A DNA stretch of 64,000 bases from Hominisplanchenecus murintestinalis (GCA_004793585.1 SRZB01000001.1:124001-188000); one strand, 5' to 3'; shown: positions 1-8,487, numbered from the stretch's first letter. Notes: generated by a model not told the origin, from the letters alone. Program-made: numbers and translations.

Positions 1-90
1 AATCAGGCAGTCTATTGGTTTTTCCTTCTCCAAAACCCTCTCAAGATTCTCATCTCTGCGATGTGTGTCGCTCACTATCAAAACTTTCAT
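1..90 (-). CDS. YfcE/MJ0936-type phosphoesterase (5' part only)
   Basis: Only the first 30 codons lie inside the window; the gene runs off the left edge. The start reads MKVLIVSDTHRR, and the D8-x-H10 pair inside a hydrophobic strand is the first metal-binding motif of calcineurin-like metallophosphoesterases of the YfcE/MJ0936 family. The start codon lies 41 bases inside the end of rdgB, so the two are almost certainly co-transcribed and translationally coupled. Pairing of rdgB with such a phosphoesterase is common in clostridia. A second family member lies at 3275-3817. Substrate is not deducible from this fragment. Confidence 0.75.
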   Translation of the reverse strand, partial: MKVLIVSDTHRRDENLERVLEKEKPIDCLI

Positions 91-700
91 TTTTTCCTTC
101 TCCCTTATCCGCTGTATCTCTCAGCTTCATTTTTATCTCACGAAGCGCTTTCCCCCGGTGGCTCAGCTCATTCTTCTTTGCCGGCGGAAGTTCCGCTGTC
201 GTGCATCCGTATTCCGGGAGGTAAAAAATCGGATCATATCCAAATCCATTCTCCCCCTTGATTTCATATCCGATAATCCCTTCTATCGTCCCACGCCCGT
301 GGAGTATCCTGCCATCCGGGAACGCCGCTGAAATTACACATACAAAACGCGCTGTCCGCTGCTCCTGCGGCACGCCGTCCAGAAGCTGTATCAGATGGCT
401 GTTCTTTATATCGTAAGAAGTATCCTCTCCCATATAGCGGGCAGAATAAATTCCCGGTTCCCCATTCAGCCAGTCTATTTCCAGCCCGGAATCATCTGCC
501 AGAACTACATCGCCTGTAAGTTCCATAATTGTCCGCGCCTTAATATCTGCGTTTTCTTCGAATGTCTTTCCGTCCTCTACAATCTCTGCCGTAATCCCTG
601 CTTCTTTCATCGAAAGAACCGGTACGCCTAAATCAGCTAAAATCGCGCGGATTTCCTTCATTTTTCCCTCATTACCCGTTGCAAAAATAATTCTTCTCAT
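50..700 (-). CDS. rdgB: XTP/dITP diphosphatase (RdgB/HAM1 family)
   Basis: Cytosolic house-cleaning enzyme of the HAM1 family, which hydrolyses non-canonical purine triphosphates (dITP, XTP) to monophosphate and pyrophosphate and so keeps them out of DNA and RNA. The 216 residues carry the family marks in order: TGNEGK at 8-13, ADDSGL at 68-73 with the metal-binding acidic pair, GFGYDPIF at 152-159, and LSHRGKAL at 179-186. The core ends near residue 195. About 20 further polar residues (DKGEGKNESFDSER) overlap the start of the next gene by 41 bases, which may be coupling rather than a functional tail. A strong promoter lies just upstream, overlapping the stop codon of the preceding peptidase gene. 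Identification is secure. Confidence 0.96.
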   Translation of the reverse strand: MRRIIFATGNEGKMKEIRAILADLGVPVLSMKEAGITAEIVEDGKTFEENADIKARTIMELTGDVVLADDSGLEIDWLNGEPGIYSARYMGEDTSYDIKNSHLIQLLDGVPQEQRTARFVCVISAAFPDGRILHGRGTIEGIIGYEIKGENGFGYDPIFYLPEYGCTTAELPPAKKNELSHRGKALREIKMKLRDTADKGEGKNESFDSERHTSQR

Positions 701-729
701 CTTATCACTCTTTTCTTAAAGATTATACA

Positions 730-758
730 AGTATAAAATCCCGTACTGCCTTTGTCAA
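730..758 (-). promoter_or_regulatory. SigA-type promoter of rdgB
   Basis: On the minus strand TTGACA (753-758) and TATACT (730-735) are separated by exactly 17 bases, close to the vegetative consensus. The -35 box overlaps the TGA of the upstream peptidase gene. rdgB begins about 30 bases downstream, so the rdgB-phosphoesterase pair can be transcribed independently. Confidence 0.8.
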
Positions 759-2113
759 TCCATATTTCGTGTATATGCCTTTAGGCATATATTACAAGCA
801 TTGCTCTCCTCGGTATTCTGCCAAATAATTCCGTTGATGCTCAGGTAGCCTTCCCCATCCTCTATTGTTACGTTCCTGCTGTTTTCATCTGCCTCAAATT
901 CCGTAGCCACAGGATATACAGATCCCGGCGTATGGATTTTCACAGCCACCGCAAACCGCTCTCCCTCCTCCAGGCTTTCCGGCTCGTCGAAATCTACCGT
1001 ATAATAACCCGGATTCTGAAAACTTCCGGAAGCCACAGAGTTCTTTAATATAAAAGAAAGGCTGTTTACAAAACCTTTTACCACATATATCGTATATTCT
1101 GTATCCTTTCCCGTGGCATAGAACCCCACTGCCGCCAGCTCTTCTGCCTGGCCTGCTGTATACACGTTTGCAAAATAGCAATCCGGGCTGTCATACCCTA
1201 TCTGCCCTATCCAGCCGCACAAATCTGTCTGATAAATATGGTGATAATTATTCGTCTCTTCAACCCTGGTATAACCCACGCAAGAGCTCCCAATCAGGAC
1301 GTCTTCATAAGATACATAGAACACTCCATCCTCTCCAAACTCCCTGCCCCAGCTGTTCTGGCAGATAAAGGCGCCGTCTTTTTTCACATCTACAGAAAAC
1401 CTCTCCCTGGGGTATGCGTCATCCCATCCAATAATCAGCACATCATGGTTTGCTTCCTTATCCCCATCATAACAATACGCATGTTCAAACTCATTATAAT
1501 ACACAGATGAATGCCCCGAATTTTCCATATCCATATAAAAAGAAGACTGGATAACTCCGCATTGAAAAACCAATTCTTTCACAGACGTAATGTCCTTTTC
1601 CCGCAAGAGCTGCATCTCCTGGACATGACATACCGGAGACAGACCGTCTGGTGAGTAACCATCCCCATATGGGTCTTCCTCCTCAGTCACAGGCCCCAGC
1701 CACCCCGCCAGATAGGACATAGACATAATATAAGCACCTCCTTCCTCCACATCCTTTCCATAAGCATTTTTTGCCGCAATATGGTCCGCCGAAAAAATCT
1801 GATGCTTCCCTGGCAAAAGAGCAGACTCCAGCGCAGACGAAGACGCCACCGCCCAGCATGTACCAAATTCTCCCTGATTCTTCACAACCGGAGCACGTCC
1901 CGCTTTCCCGGCATGAAAATAGCCCGGAAGCTTTTCTTTCTTCTCCTGTGCTGTCTCACTGCTTTCTTCCTGCGGCTCTGTCTCAGCTGCCTTCTCCGTT
2001 TCCATTTTATTTTTTATCAGATAAATAACATCCTCTCCATACATCTGATACACAAGATATCCGCACAAGCATAAAATCAGGACAATCACTGTCCCCTGTA
2101 TTTTCTTAGCCAA
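755..2113 (-). CDS. membrane-anchored or secreted C1-family (papain-like) peptidase with lectin-like C-terminal domain
   Basis: A papain-fold cysteine peptidase placed outside the cell by an N-terminal hydrophobic segment (about residues 6-24), followed by a charged Glu-rich linker. Catalytic residues are visible: Cys86 in GTCWAVASS, His223 in NHDVLIIGWDD, Asn253 in CQNSWG, numbering from the chosen start. The C-terminal ~170 residues (from about CGWIGQIGYDS) look like the beta-sandwich lectin-like domain often found after C1 peptidases in clostridial surface proteins. An open GTG start exists at 2155, but a TTG at 2113 has AGGGGGA five bases upstream and overlaps the stop of the preceding methyltransferase gene, so TTG is preferred. 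The gene probably shares a transcript with the two genes upstream. Substrate is unknown. Confidence 0.85.
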   Translation of the reverse strand: MAKKIQGTVIVLILCLCGYLVYQMYGEDVIYLIKNKMETEKAAETEPQEESSETAQEKKEKLPGYFHAGKAGRAPVVKNQGEFGTCWAVASSSALESALLPGKHQIFSADHIAAKNAYGKDVEEGGAYIMSMSYLAGWLGPVTEEEDPYGDGYSPDGLSPVCHVQEMQLLREKDITSVKELVFQCGVIQSSFYMDMENSGHSSVYYNEFEHAYCYDGDKEANHDVLIIGWDDAYPRERFSVDVKKDGAFICQNSWGREFGEDGVFYVSYEDVLIGSSCVGYTRVEETNNYHHIYQTDLCGWIGQIGYDSPDCYFANVYTAGQAEELAAVGFYATGKDTEYTIYVVKGFVNSLSFILKNSVASGSFQNPGYYTVDFDEPESLEEGERFAVAVKIHTPGSVYPVATEFEADENSRNVTIEDGEGYLSINGIIWQNTEESNACNICLKAYTRNMD

Positions 2114-3278
2114 ATGATTCCCCCTGATTCTTCCTCGGCTTTGGCGGCTTTGCACCCAGGAATTGATAAAAATATGTCTTAATCATCCCATTATAAATCT
2201 TACGGTTCTTGTCCGCTTTCCGTCCGATATACTTTTCAGCCTCTTCATAGCTGGTAATCACATATTCTGACCATGAATCAAGTCTCTGGAAGGCTTCCCC
2301 GATTTCCCGGTAAAGCCCTGGCAGCTTCGCCTTTTCCTCAATCCGTTCCCCATAAGGCGGATTTGTAACCACAAAGCCATACTTTTTCGGATGATTCAGC
2401 ATATTCACAGGGCGCTGCTGAAAATGTATCAGATGATCCACGCCTGCCATTTTCGCATTCGCACGCGCTGCTTTCACTACTTCACCATCAATATCATACC
2501 CCTGTATGTCTACTTCAATTTGTGTATCCATCCTCTCATTCGCTTCATCCAGAGCATGATACCAGAACTTTTTCGGAACCAGCCCATCCCATTTATCCGC
2601 CAGGAATTCCCGGTTCATGCCTGGGGCAATGCCTGCCGCCATCATAGCCGCCTCAATCGGGAACGTACCGCTGCCGCAAAATGGATCCACAAAAATCCTG
2701 TTCTTATTCCAAGGCGTGAGCATAATCAGCGCTGCCGCCAATGTTTCCGTAATCGGCGCTTTTGCAGTCATCTGACGGTATCCCCGCTTATGCAGGGATA
2801 CTCCTGTAGTATCGATACCTATCACTGCCTGGTCTTTCATGAAGGTCACGCGGACAGGATAGCTCTCGCCGCTCTCCTCAAACCAGGAGACTCCATACAC
2901 CCTTTTGAGCCGTTCTACCATCGCTTTCTTCATAATTGACTGAATATCCGAAGGACTGAACAGTTTGCTTTTAATGGAGGTAGCTTTCGCCACCCAGAAC
3001 TTTCCGTCACGCGGAATATAATCTTCCCACGGCAGCTCCCGTGTCCGCTCGAACAATTCATCAAATGTTTCTGCATGGATTTCCCCCACTTTCAGCAAAA
3101 TCCTTTCTGCCGTCCGTAAAAATACGTTTGCATAAGCAATTGCCTCCATGTCTCCCAGGAAAGTCACTTTCCCATCCTCTACCTTGCTGATTTCATAACC
3201 CAAGTCCAAAATTTCCCTTTTTAGCACCGCCTCCAGTCCAAAATGGCAGGGCGCTATGAGTTCCACCGTATTCATCAT
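2106..3278 (-). CDS. THUMP-domain class I SAM-dependent RNA methyltransferase (RlmL/YpsC-like)
   Basis: 390 residues with an N-terminal ferredoxin-like/THUMP RNA-binding region (about 1-160) and a Rossmann methyltransferase domain. Motifs: DPFCGSGT at 198-205 (SAM-binding loop) and TNPPYGER at 305-312 (the N-P-P-Y catalytic motif of N-methyltransferases acting on nucleobases). Family members such as E. coli RlmL N-terminal half and B. subtilis YpsC modify guanine in 23S rRNA; the exact position modified here is inferred only. ATG overlaps the TGA of the upstream phosphoesterase gene, and its ribosome binding site AAAGGAGAT lies inside that gene, indicating translational coupling. Confidence 0.92.
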   Translation of the reverse strand: MMNTVELIAPCHFGLEAVLKREILDLGYEISKVEDGKVTFLGDMEAIAYANVFLRTAERILLKVGEIHAETFDELFERTRELPWEDYIPRDGKFWVAKATSIKSKLFSPSDIQSIMKKAMVERLKRVYGVSWFEESGESYPVRVTFMKDQAVIGIDTTGVSLHKRGYRQMTAKAPITETLAAALIMLTPWNKNRIFVDPFCGSGTFPIEAAMMAAGIAPGMNREFLADKWDGLVPKKFWYHALDEANERMDTQIEVDIQGYDIDGEVVKAARANAKMAGVDHLIHFQQRPVNMLNHPKKYGFVVTNPPYGERIEEKAKLPGLYREIGEAFQRLDSWSEYVITSYEEAEKYIGRKADKNRKIYNGMIKTYFYQFLGAKPPKPRKNQGESFG

Positions 3279-3817
3279 ATGTTTATCTCCTTTATAATAT
3301 TCCCGTCAAAGTCCTTTACGCAAAAACTTCCGCCTTCCCAAATCCCATATGTAGGCGGGTTTCCTTCTTTTGGTATAGACACAGAACCCGGATTCAGCAA
3401 AACATATCCTTCCCGCCGCTCTGCCCGCGGTACATGGGTATGCCCATGAATCAATACATCTCCATTTTTCAGGGGCGGCAAATGATTTTCATGGTATACA
3501 TGTCCATGCGTTGCATAAATTGTGCGCTCTCCTTCAACAATTATACAGTAATCCGCCATCACCGGAAAATCCAGAACCATCTGATCCACTTCTGCTTCAC
3601 AGTTCCCCCTGACAGCACAGATTTCATTTTTCATAGAATTCAAAAGAGAAATAACCTCTTTCGGCGCATATTCCTTCGGCAGTTCATTTCGGGGGCCATG
3701 GTACAGCAAATCTCCAAGCAGTATCAGGCGCCCCGCTTTTTCTTTCTTCCACATCTCCAGCATTTTCCTGCAGAAGTATGAAGAACCGTGTATATCCGAT
3801 GCAAACATCAGTTTCAT
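3275..3817 (-). CDS. yfcE: YfcE-family metallophosphodiesterase
   Basis: 180 residues covering the whole small calcineurin-like fold. Metal ligands can be read in order: D8-x-H10, GD at 35-36, GN at 71-72, H104-G-H106, and H124-G-H126-T-H128. This is the YfcE/MJ0936 pattern, for which phosphodiesterase activity on model substrates is known, but the physiological substrate in bacteria is unsettled. It heads a tightly overlapped run with the RNA methyltransferase and the peptidase downstream. A paralogue starts at position 90. A purely structural fit to a nuclease role is possible. Confidence 0.93.
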   Translation of the reverse strand: MKLMFASDIHGSSYFCRKMLEMWKKEKAGRLILLGDLLYHGPRNELPKEYAPKEVISLLNSMKNEICAVRGNCEAEVDQMVLDFPVMADYCIIVEGERTIYATHGHVYHENHLPPLKNGDVLIHGHTHVPRAERREGYVLLNPGSVSIPKEGNPPTYGIWEGGSFCVKDFDGNIIKEINI

Positions 3818-3877
3818 AATCTTTTCTCCTCGTACCTATCATTTCTTCCTCTATCTTAAAGCCCGCCGGGATAGCTG

Positions 3878-4174
3878 TCAATCGAAAATTTCCCGGTAGG
3901 CATGAATTCCCCCAATCACCGTCTTTACCCGATACCCCCTTGCTGCCAATTCCTTGGCGGCTACCATACTCACAGCACCCCGTTCGCAGTAGAGAACTAA
4001 TGTCCTTCCCCCGGGAAGCTCACGGCATTGCCCCAGCCTGCCATATGGAATGTTTACAGCGCCTTTGATATGACAGCGCCGATATTCCTCTGGCATCCGC
4101 AAATCTATGATAAACGCTTCGCCATCTTCCACATATCTATCCAGCTCATTTGCCGCTATCATGCCAAAATCCAA
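3878..4174 (-). CDS. single-domain rhodanese-like protein
   Basis: 98 residues, one rhodanese homology domain and nothing else. IIDLRMPEEYRRCHIKGAVNIP is the first part of the CH2A-type motif region, and the active-site loop is C63-E-R-G-A-V-S-M, the sulfur-carrying cysteine followed by a six-residue loop as in sulfurtransferases (rather than the seven-residue loop of Cdc25-type phosphatases). Single-domain rhodaneses carry persulfide sulfur in the cytosol; the partner is unknown. It stands alone: a terminator-like hairpin separates it from the small gene upstream. No dedicated operon partner is visible. Confidence 0.88.
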   Translation of the reverse strand: MDFGMIAANELDRYVEDGEAFIIDLRMPEEYRRCHIKGAVNIPYGRLGQCRELPGGRTLVLYCERGAVSMVAAKELAARGYRVKTVIGGIHAYREIFD

Positions 4175-4276
4175 TCAAATCCACTCCTTCCATTCTCCTC
4201 CTTCTATCACAGTATATGTAAAAAAAGAAAAACCGTTCAGAGTATGCCAAGCCCCCAAAACACTATCCTGCAAATA

Positions 4277-4300
4277 GAAAAGACACCGCCAAGCGGTGCC
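4277..4300 (-). terminator. intrinsic terminator of the Asn-rich small gene
   Basis: Read on the minus strand, an 8-bp stem GGCACCGC/GCGGTGTC (one G-T pair, loop TTG) is followed directly by TTTTCT. It starts 14 bases after the stop codon of the small gene at 4314-4487. Confidence 0.75.
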
Positions 4301-4313
4301 CTCTCTAAAAGCT

Positions 4314-4487
4314 TTAGTAATTGTTTCTGCTATTTGCATTCTGAGAATTTGTGCTGTTGCTGCTGTTATTTGCGTTCTGGGAATTTGTGCTGTTACTGCT
4401 GTTTGTGCCGTTAGTAGAGTTCGTGCTGTTTGTGCTGTTATTTGCATTATTCTGGGCTTTGTTCTTGGAATTCATATTCTTAGCCAT
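4314..4487 (-). CDS. 57-residue Asn/Ser/Thr-rich small protein, candidate small spore protein
   Basis: A short open frame starting MAKNMNSKNKAQNN and continuing as repeats of Asn, Ser and Thr with occasional Gln and Ala, ending NANSRNNY. About half the residues are Asn. It has a consensus ribosome binding site AGGAGGT eight bases upstream, its own terminator, and upstream a sequence GTATA-17 bases-CATAATA that resembles promoters read by the forespore factors SigF and SigG. Low-complexity Asn/Gln-rich small proteins that start like MAKN and contain KNKAQN recall gamma-type small acid-soluble spore proteins, which serve as an amino acid store in spores. The composition is seen directly; the spore role is inference. 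The overlapping longer frames on both strands are shadows of the repeats. Confidence 0.7.
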   Translation of the reverse strand: MAKNMNSKNKAQNNANNSTNSTNSTNGTNSSNSTNSQNANNSSNSTNSQNANSRNNY

Positions 4488-4530
4488 TTCAAACTACCTC
4501 CTAAAAATGAAGAATTATTTGTTGCCCTCT

Positions 4531-4559
4531 TATTATGCCGTAGATTCATCATTTTATAC
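4531..4559 (-). promoter_or_regulatory. candidate SigG/SigF-type promoter of the Asn-rich small gene
   Basis: On the minus strand GTATA (4555-4559) and CATAATA (4531-4537) are 17 bases apart. This agrees with the forespore sigma consensus (-35 like GNATA, -10 like CATNNTA). It sits about 45 bases before the start codon. sigG itself lies at 31308-32084 in this window. Confidence 0.5.
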
Positions 4560-4753
4560 AGAGCGCCCATCTGCCATATATAGCTTTTTTGTCCATTTTA
4601 TGGCTAAAAACCGCTAAAAACTGTCATAAATTGAAAAATACGATAAATTAATGTTGCATTTTTTTCCAATGTATATTATAATTCTGTTGTAAAAAGAATT
4701 TTCCCTTCAAAAATTTTTTTTACAACCCCTTATTAATTATTTATACTCCCCTC

Positions 4754-4786
4754 GAAACAGCAGGTAGCTCCCCTACCTGCTGTTTC
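4754..4786 (-). terminator. perfect 14-bp hairpin after the PRTase-like gene
   Basis: GAAACAGCAGGTAG and its exact complement flank a 5-base loop, starting 8 bases after the stop codon of the gene ending at 4795. There is no long T tract on the minus side, so terminator function is likely but not certain. The rest of the 4488-4794 stretch is AT-rich and shows no gene. Confidence 0.6.
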
Positions 4787-4794
4787 ACATTTCT

Positions 4795-5436
4795 TTAGAT
4801 TTTTGAATACCCGTGGCTGTTTACCATAGCGTCAAGCAGCACCTTTTTCTGGCAAAGCGGGCATTTTGCCGTCTCATATGTCATATAATCCGGCACATCT
4901 TTTTCAGTAAATATAGAATTTACTTCAATCCCTCTCGCAGACTTAATAACACTAAAAATGGAAGAAATCCCTACTGTCTGTCCCCCATAGTACTCAATAC
5001 ACTCTAAAGCGCGGTTCAAAGTCTTTCCGGTTGTCACATTTGCCAATAGCAGAATGACATTCTTCCCCCGAATCATCATCTGCATATTATCCCTGAAAAT
5101 TAACTGGCCTCCCGTATGGCACTCGGGAGTAGATACATAAATTGTCCGATGCTGATTCATAGACATGACCCCGGCCCGAGTCAATTCATCCGCAAGAAAT
5201 GCGCCAACTACTTCGCACCCGTCTATACAGACTATTGTATCTACAATTGTCGTATTCTCATACTTCCTCGCCAACACGGAAGCCGCTCCCTTAGCTTCAT
5301 TCAGACGCGATTTCAAGCCCGTCATATCCATAAAATAATTAATATGCGAGTGTGTTGTAGCAAAATGTCCTTTCATTACCCTCAATACCACATTCTTGTT
5401 TACCTGTGAATAAATCTTTACTGCACGTGTTTCCAT
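4795..5436 (-). CDS. phosphoribosyltransferase-fold protein, orotate PRTase-like
   Basis: 213 residues. A type I phosphoribosyltransferase core is suggested by the hydrophobic strand and loop VILLLANVTTGKTL at 127-140, which takes the place of the PRPP-binding motif, and by TIVCIDGCEVVGAFLADEL at 67-85. The usual acidic pair of that motif (as in VxDDxxTTG) is replaced by LLANVTTG, so catalytic competence is uncertain. The C terminus has a C192-x-x-C195 pair that could be half a zinc site. Relatives in Lachnospiraceae are generally labelled orotate phosphoribosyltransferase, but the altered motif and lone position, away from pyr genes at 53-55 kb, argue for caution. It ends at a strong hairpin. 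Confidence 0.65.
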   Translation of the reverse strand: METRAVKIYSQVNKNVVLRVMKGHFATTHSHINYFMDMTGLKSRLNEAKGAASVLARKYENTTIVDTIVCIDGCEVVGAFLADELTRAGVMSMNQHRTIYVSTPECHTGGQLIFRDNMQMMIRGKNVILLLANVTTGKTLNRALECIEYYGGQTVGISSIFSVIKSARGIEVNSIFTEKDVPDYMTYETAKCPLCQKKVLLDAMVNSHGYSKI

Positions 5437-5466
5437 AAAAGCCCTCCTTCTATGATTTTATCTAAC

Positions 5467-5520
5467 AAATGGAGCTGCCGCTCCGGCAGATTACTTTCTG
5501 CCTTCGCAGCAGCCCCATTT
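5467..5520 (-). terminator. hairpin downstream of the FIVAR/BspA surface gene
   Basis: AAATGGGGCTGC and GCAGCTCCATTT pair in 11 of 12 positions on the minus strand, 16 bases after the stop codon at 5536, followed by only a weak T-rich stretch (GTTAGA). Probable transcription end. Confidence 0.5.
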
Positions 5521-5535
5521 TGCTGTTCTTACTGA

Positions 5536-8415
5536 CTATTTCAATTTCAGTTTTTTGCTCATGCCGGCTTTTGTCAGTTTCTTCTTAAATGCTGTAGCTT
5601 TCTTTTTATTCTTTTTCAGGCTCTTCGGAATCTTAACGGTCACTTTCTTAGCTGTTCCCTTAAAAGCCTTGCCCTGAATCTTGCTGACCGCTGTTCCCTT
5701 AAAGGTAATCTTGGCAAGCTTCTTACATCCTGAGAATGCACTTGCGCCGATAGTCTTAACTGCCTTGCCCACAACAACAGATTTCAGCTTCTTAGCGCTT
5801 GCAAATGCGTTCTTGCCAATAGAAGTCACACCAGTGCCGATAGTAACAGAAGTCAGATTCTTTGCTCCCTTAAAAGCATTTGCACCGATTGATACAACTG
5901 TGCAATCAATACCATCAATCTTAACTTTGTCAATCTTCGCTGATTTCGCTTTTGCATCGCCCTTGGTAAGCTCTACCGTTTTCTTATCTGCATCCAGAAC
6001 TTTATATGTTGCGTTACCTACTGTCTTTGTCTCACCCTTTTTCAAACCAGGGGTAGGAACCGGAGGCTTCGGTGTTACACTGCCTGTATCTTCTTTCAGT
6101 GCGGCTTTCGCTGCCTGAAGTTTTGCCAGTGCTTCATCCAATGCTTTCTTCGTTGCATTTCCGTCTGCCAGAAGCTTCTCTGCTGCTGCCAGCGCGTCCT
6201 GATATACTTTCAGGCTCTCTGCCGTATACTTCTTGTTTGCAGAAGCTTTAATTTTATCAACTTCGCCTTTGAATGCCGCTGTTTCTTCTTCGCTGGCCTT
6301 GCGCGGTACCAGGCTACTTTTTGCAGCCTGCAGTTTTGCAAGCGCATCTGCGACTTCTTTCTTCGAAGCATTTGCTTTTTCTGACACTGTCTTTGCCTCT
6401 TCACGTGCTGCAACAAATGCATCCCAAAGAGCTGTATCATACAAATCTTTCTCTGTATCTTTAACAGAAACTGCTTCATTCACCAAATTCTGCAGCCCTG
6501 CTTTCTCTTCCGCACTTGCCGGAACCTCCACCAGAACATCTGCTGCAGTTTCCATATTGGTAATTGCAGTTGTTACTTTGCTCTTTTCAATCAATTCATT
6601 TTTAGCATTAATTTTTGCAATAAGATCTGTGGCTTCTTTCAGCTTGTTCTGGAATTCTGTCCAGCTTTCAGCCGTATAATCGCTTTCTACTTTACCGTTT
6701 TTCGCTGCATTGAGTGCATTTTCCAGTTCTGTTTTGCTAACCGTTCCTTCATTCTTCAATGTATTATACGCCGTCGTTAAAGCCGTATTCTTAGTCGCCG
6801 CCTCATCTGCATCAACATCATCGTCTGGCTCCAGGAAAGTTTTCGCAGCGTTCAATTCTGCAACAAAAGTTTCCCAGTTCTCTTTGTAATACGTAAACTC
6901 TGCATTATTCTTCGTTTCAGTTTCAATCGTATCAACCGTTGTCTGAAGTGCAGGCGTTGTACGTATTATTTCATGTGTATAGTCAAAATCCCTTACACGC
7001 AGTGACAGCTCTGCCCCTGCTGTAACGCCAACGCTTCCTGCTGCTAAATCCGCTACGGATACATTATCTGCCGCAGTTACAATATCATATGTGGTAGTTT
7101 CTTCACCTTCTGCTGCAACAGGCGTTACACTTGCGATGAGCTTTTCATCCTTTGTGACTTCCAAACTCACCGTATAATCCTGTCTGCCCATAGGTGCAAG
7201 AGTAACAGCATCCTTCGCAACAAATGCCGCATCCCCTATCTGATATCCCCATTTTGTGCCGTTGAATCCAACCTTTATACCAGTTGCCGTAGTACCCTCA
7301 CCTGCCGGGGTATACTTTGCATCCAGGTAAAATGCCTGTGTTGCCGCAACCGCCTCACCCTGCGCATTTACTGTATAAGGACGCAGGACTGCTGATACAG
7401 TGCCTTCTTCAAATCCAGTTGTACCACTTTCATATACGGTTTTTCCAGACACACCCCCATCAATTGTAACATAATTTACACCACCGATAGGATTTTCGCT
7501 GTCAAATGTACCTTTTGTCGCTTCATTGACCCATTCCCAACCACAGTTGTTAAAAGCCAAAACTCTGTCCTCTCCTGGATCACAATCTGCATTTGTTCTT
7601 ACATTTACAATATTCAGTTCCGTAATACTACCATCCCATGTTCCTCCTTTAAATCCGAAACATATTTTAGGTCCACTCTCTCCAGCCTCTGTAGCCTTCT
7701 GCGCTGCTACTGTCCGCAAAGTTGCTAACGAGTCCTGTTGCAGTTCCTTAGTCACCGGAGTCTCATTTTCTGCAGGTACTAATGTTGGTTTTCCGTCTAC
7801 CTCCGGCCCCTCCTGCAATTTAGTCATTTCAATGTTGATTGTATCACTCGCCGTATATGTTAGCTTTACACGAGTGTATCTCTCTTCGTCTAATGAATGT
7901 AATTCGCTAAATTTAGAAGTATAACTCGTATCATCACCAATTCTATACTCATAGTACCAGCCTTCCGGGTCATGCCCTAATGAAGCCCAGTTTTCCGCAT
8001 CTACATACTTCAGCATAATTGCAAAACGGATATTTGCTATTGTTCCCTGATACGGATAAAGGTCAAATGTCAATTCTCTGGCATCAGCCCCCTCAACCGT
8101 CGCAATATTAATAGCATCAGCAATAGCCAATGATGGTGCATCAGACGCTGCAAAATCTCCATTGTTATTATGGTTTCCCGTCGCTTCTGTTGCCTTGAAA
8201 TGCCAGCTCTGGAAACCTCCCACATTCAACTTACCGTCAAACGCCGACTCACCTTCAGCAGCCGGCCCCCAGCTTGCTTCAGCATTCGCTTCCCAGTCTG
8301 TTCTCTTTGTTTCATTTTTAATGGTTGCTGCCTCTGCCACCAGACCACTAGGCAGGACTGATGTTACCGCAACTGCGGCAGCAAGCACTTTTGCTAAAAA
8401 AGCTTTTCTTTTCAT
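5536..8415 (-). CDS. large secreted surface protein with FIVAR repeats and C-terminal BspA-type leucine-rich module
   Basis: 959 residues. A Sec signal peptide (MKRKAFLAKVLAAAVAV..., cleavage after about residue 30) is followed by about 450 residues of beta-rich sequence resembling carbohydrate-binding or LamG-like sandwiches (KTVYESGTTGFEEGTVSAVL and similar). Then come several FIVAR-type three-helix repeats (about 490-780, hallmark YTAESWTEFQNKLKEA and YTAESLKVYQDALAAAEKLL), a Pro-rich hinge near 785, and a BspA-like LRR_5 module (GANAFKGAKNLTSVTIG, GKNAFASAKKLKSVVVG, GASAFSGCKKLAKITFKG). It ends in a very Lys-rich tail. The same C-terminal module ends the GH110 protein at 14667-18902 and the broken gene at 33600-34553, so it may be a sorting or wall-binding domain. 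FIVAR and BspA modules are known for binding host proteins and glycans. No LPXTG signal is present. The ligand is unknown. Confidence 0.85.
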   Translation of the reverse strand: MKRKAFLAKVLAAAVAVTSVLPSGLVAEAATIKNETKRTDWEANAEASWGPAAEGESAFDGKLNVGGFQSWHFKATEATGNHNNNGDFAASDAPSLAIADAINIATVEGADARELTFDLYPYQGTIANIRFAIMLKYVDAENWASLGHDPEGWYYEYRIGDDTSYTSKFSELHSLDEERYTRVKLTYTASDTINIEMTKLQEGPEVDGKPTLVPAENETPVTKELQQDSLATLRTVAAQKATEAGESGPKICFGFKGGTWDGSITELNIVNVRTNADCDPGEDRVLAFNNCGWEWVNEATKGTFDSENPIGGVNYVTIDGGVSGKTVYESGTTGFEEGTVSAVLRPYTVNAQGEAVAATQAFYLDAKYTPAGEGTTATGIKVGFNGTKWGYQIGDAAFVAKDAVTLAPMGRQDYTVSLEVTKDEKLIASVTPVAAEGEETTTYDIVTAADNVSVADLAAGSVGVTAGAELSLRVRDFDYTHEIIRTTPALQTTVDTIETETKNNAEFTYYKENWETFVAELNAAKTFLEPDDDVDADEAATKNTALTTAYNTLKNEGTVSKTELENALNAAKNGKVESDYTAESWTEFQNKLKEATDLIAKINAKNELIEKSKVTTAITNMETAADVLVEVPASAEEKAGLQNLVNEAVSVKDTEKDLYDTALWDAFVAAREEAKTVSEKANASKKEVADALAKLQAAKSSLVPRKASEEETAAFKGEVDKIKASANKKYTAESLKVYQDALAAAEKLLADGNATKKALDEALAKLQAAKAALKEDTGSVTPKPPVPTPGLKKGETKTVGNATYKVLDADKKTVELTKGDAKAKSAKIDKVKIDGIDCTVVSIGANAFKGAKNLTSVTIGTGVTSIGKNAFASAKKLKSVVVGKAVKTIGASAFSGCKKLAKITFKGTAVSKIQGKAFKGTAKKVTVKIPKSLKKNKKKATAFKKKLTKAGMSKKLKLK

Positions 8416-8487
8416 ACATATCCTCCTTTTTCTTCTCCAGTTACCAGAAGCCTGCCGTTAATATGTGCAGACCTCCTTACGTCTTAT

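Noticed and set aside
2391-2939. 182-codon plus-strand open frame
   Set aside because: Lies antisense within the RNA methyltransferase gene; translation is rich in Cys, His and Arg with no family features and no ribosome binding site.
4175-4617. Several open frames of 88-95 codons on both strands around the Asn-rich gene
   Set aside because: They read the same repeat DNA in other frames (Ala/Thr/Gln-rich or Cys/Val-rich strings) and lack ribosome binding sites, unlike the 57-codon frame.
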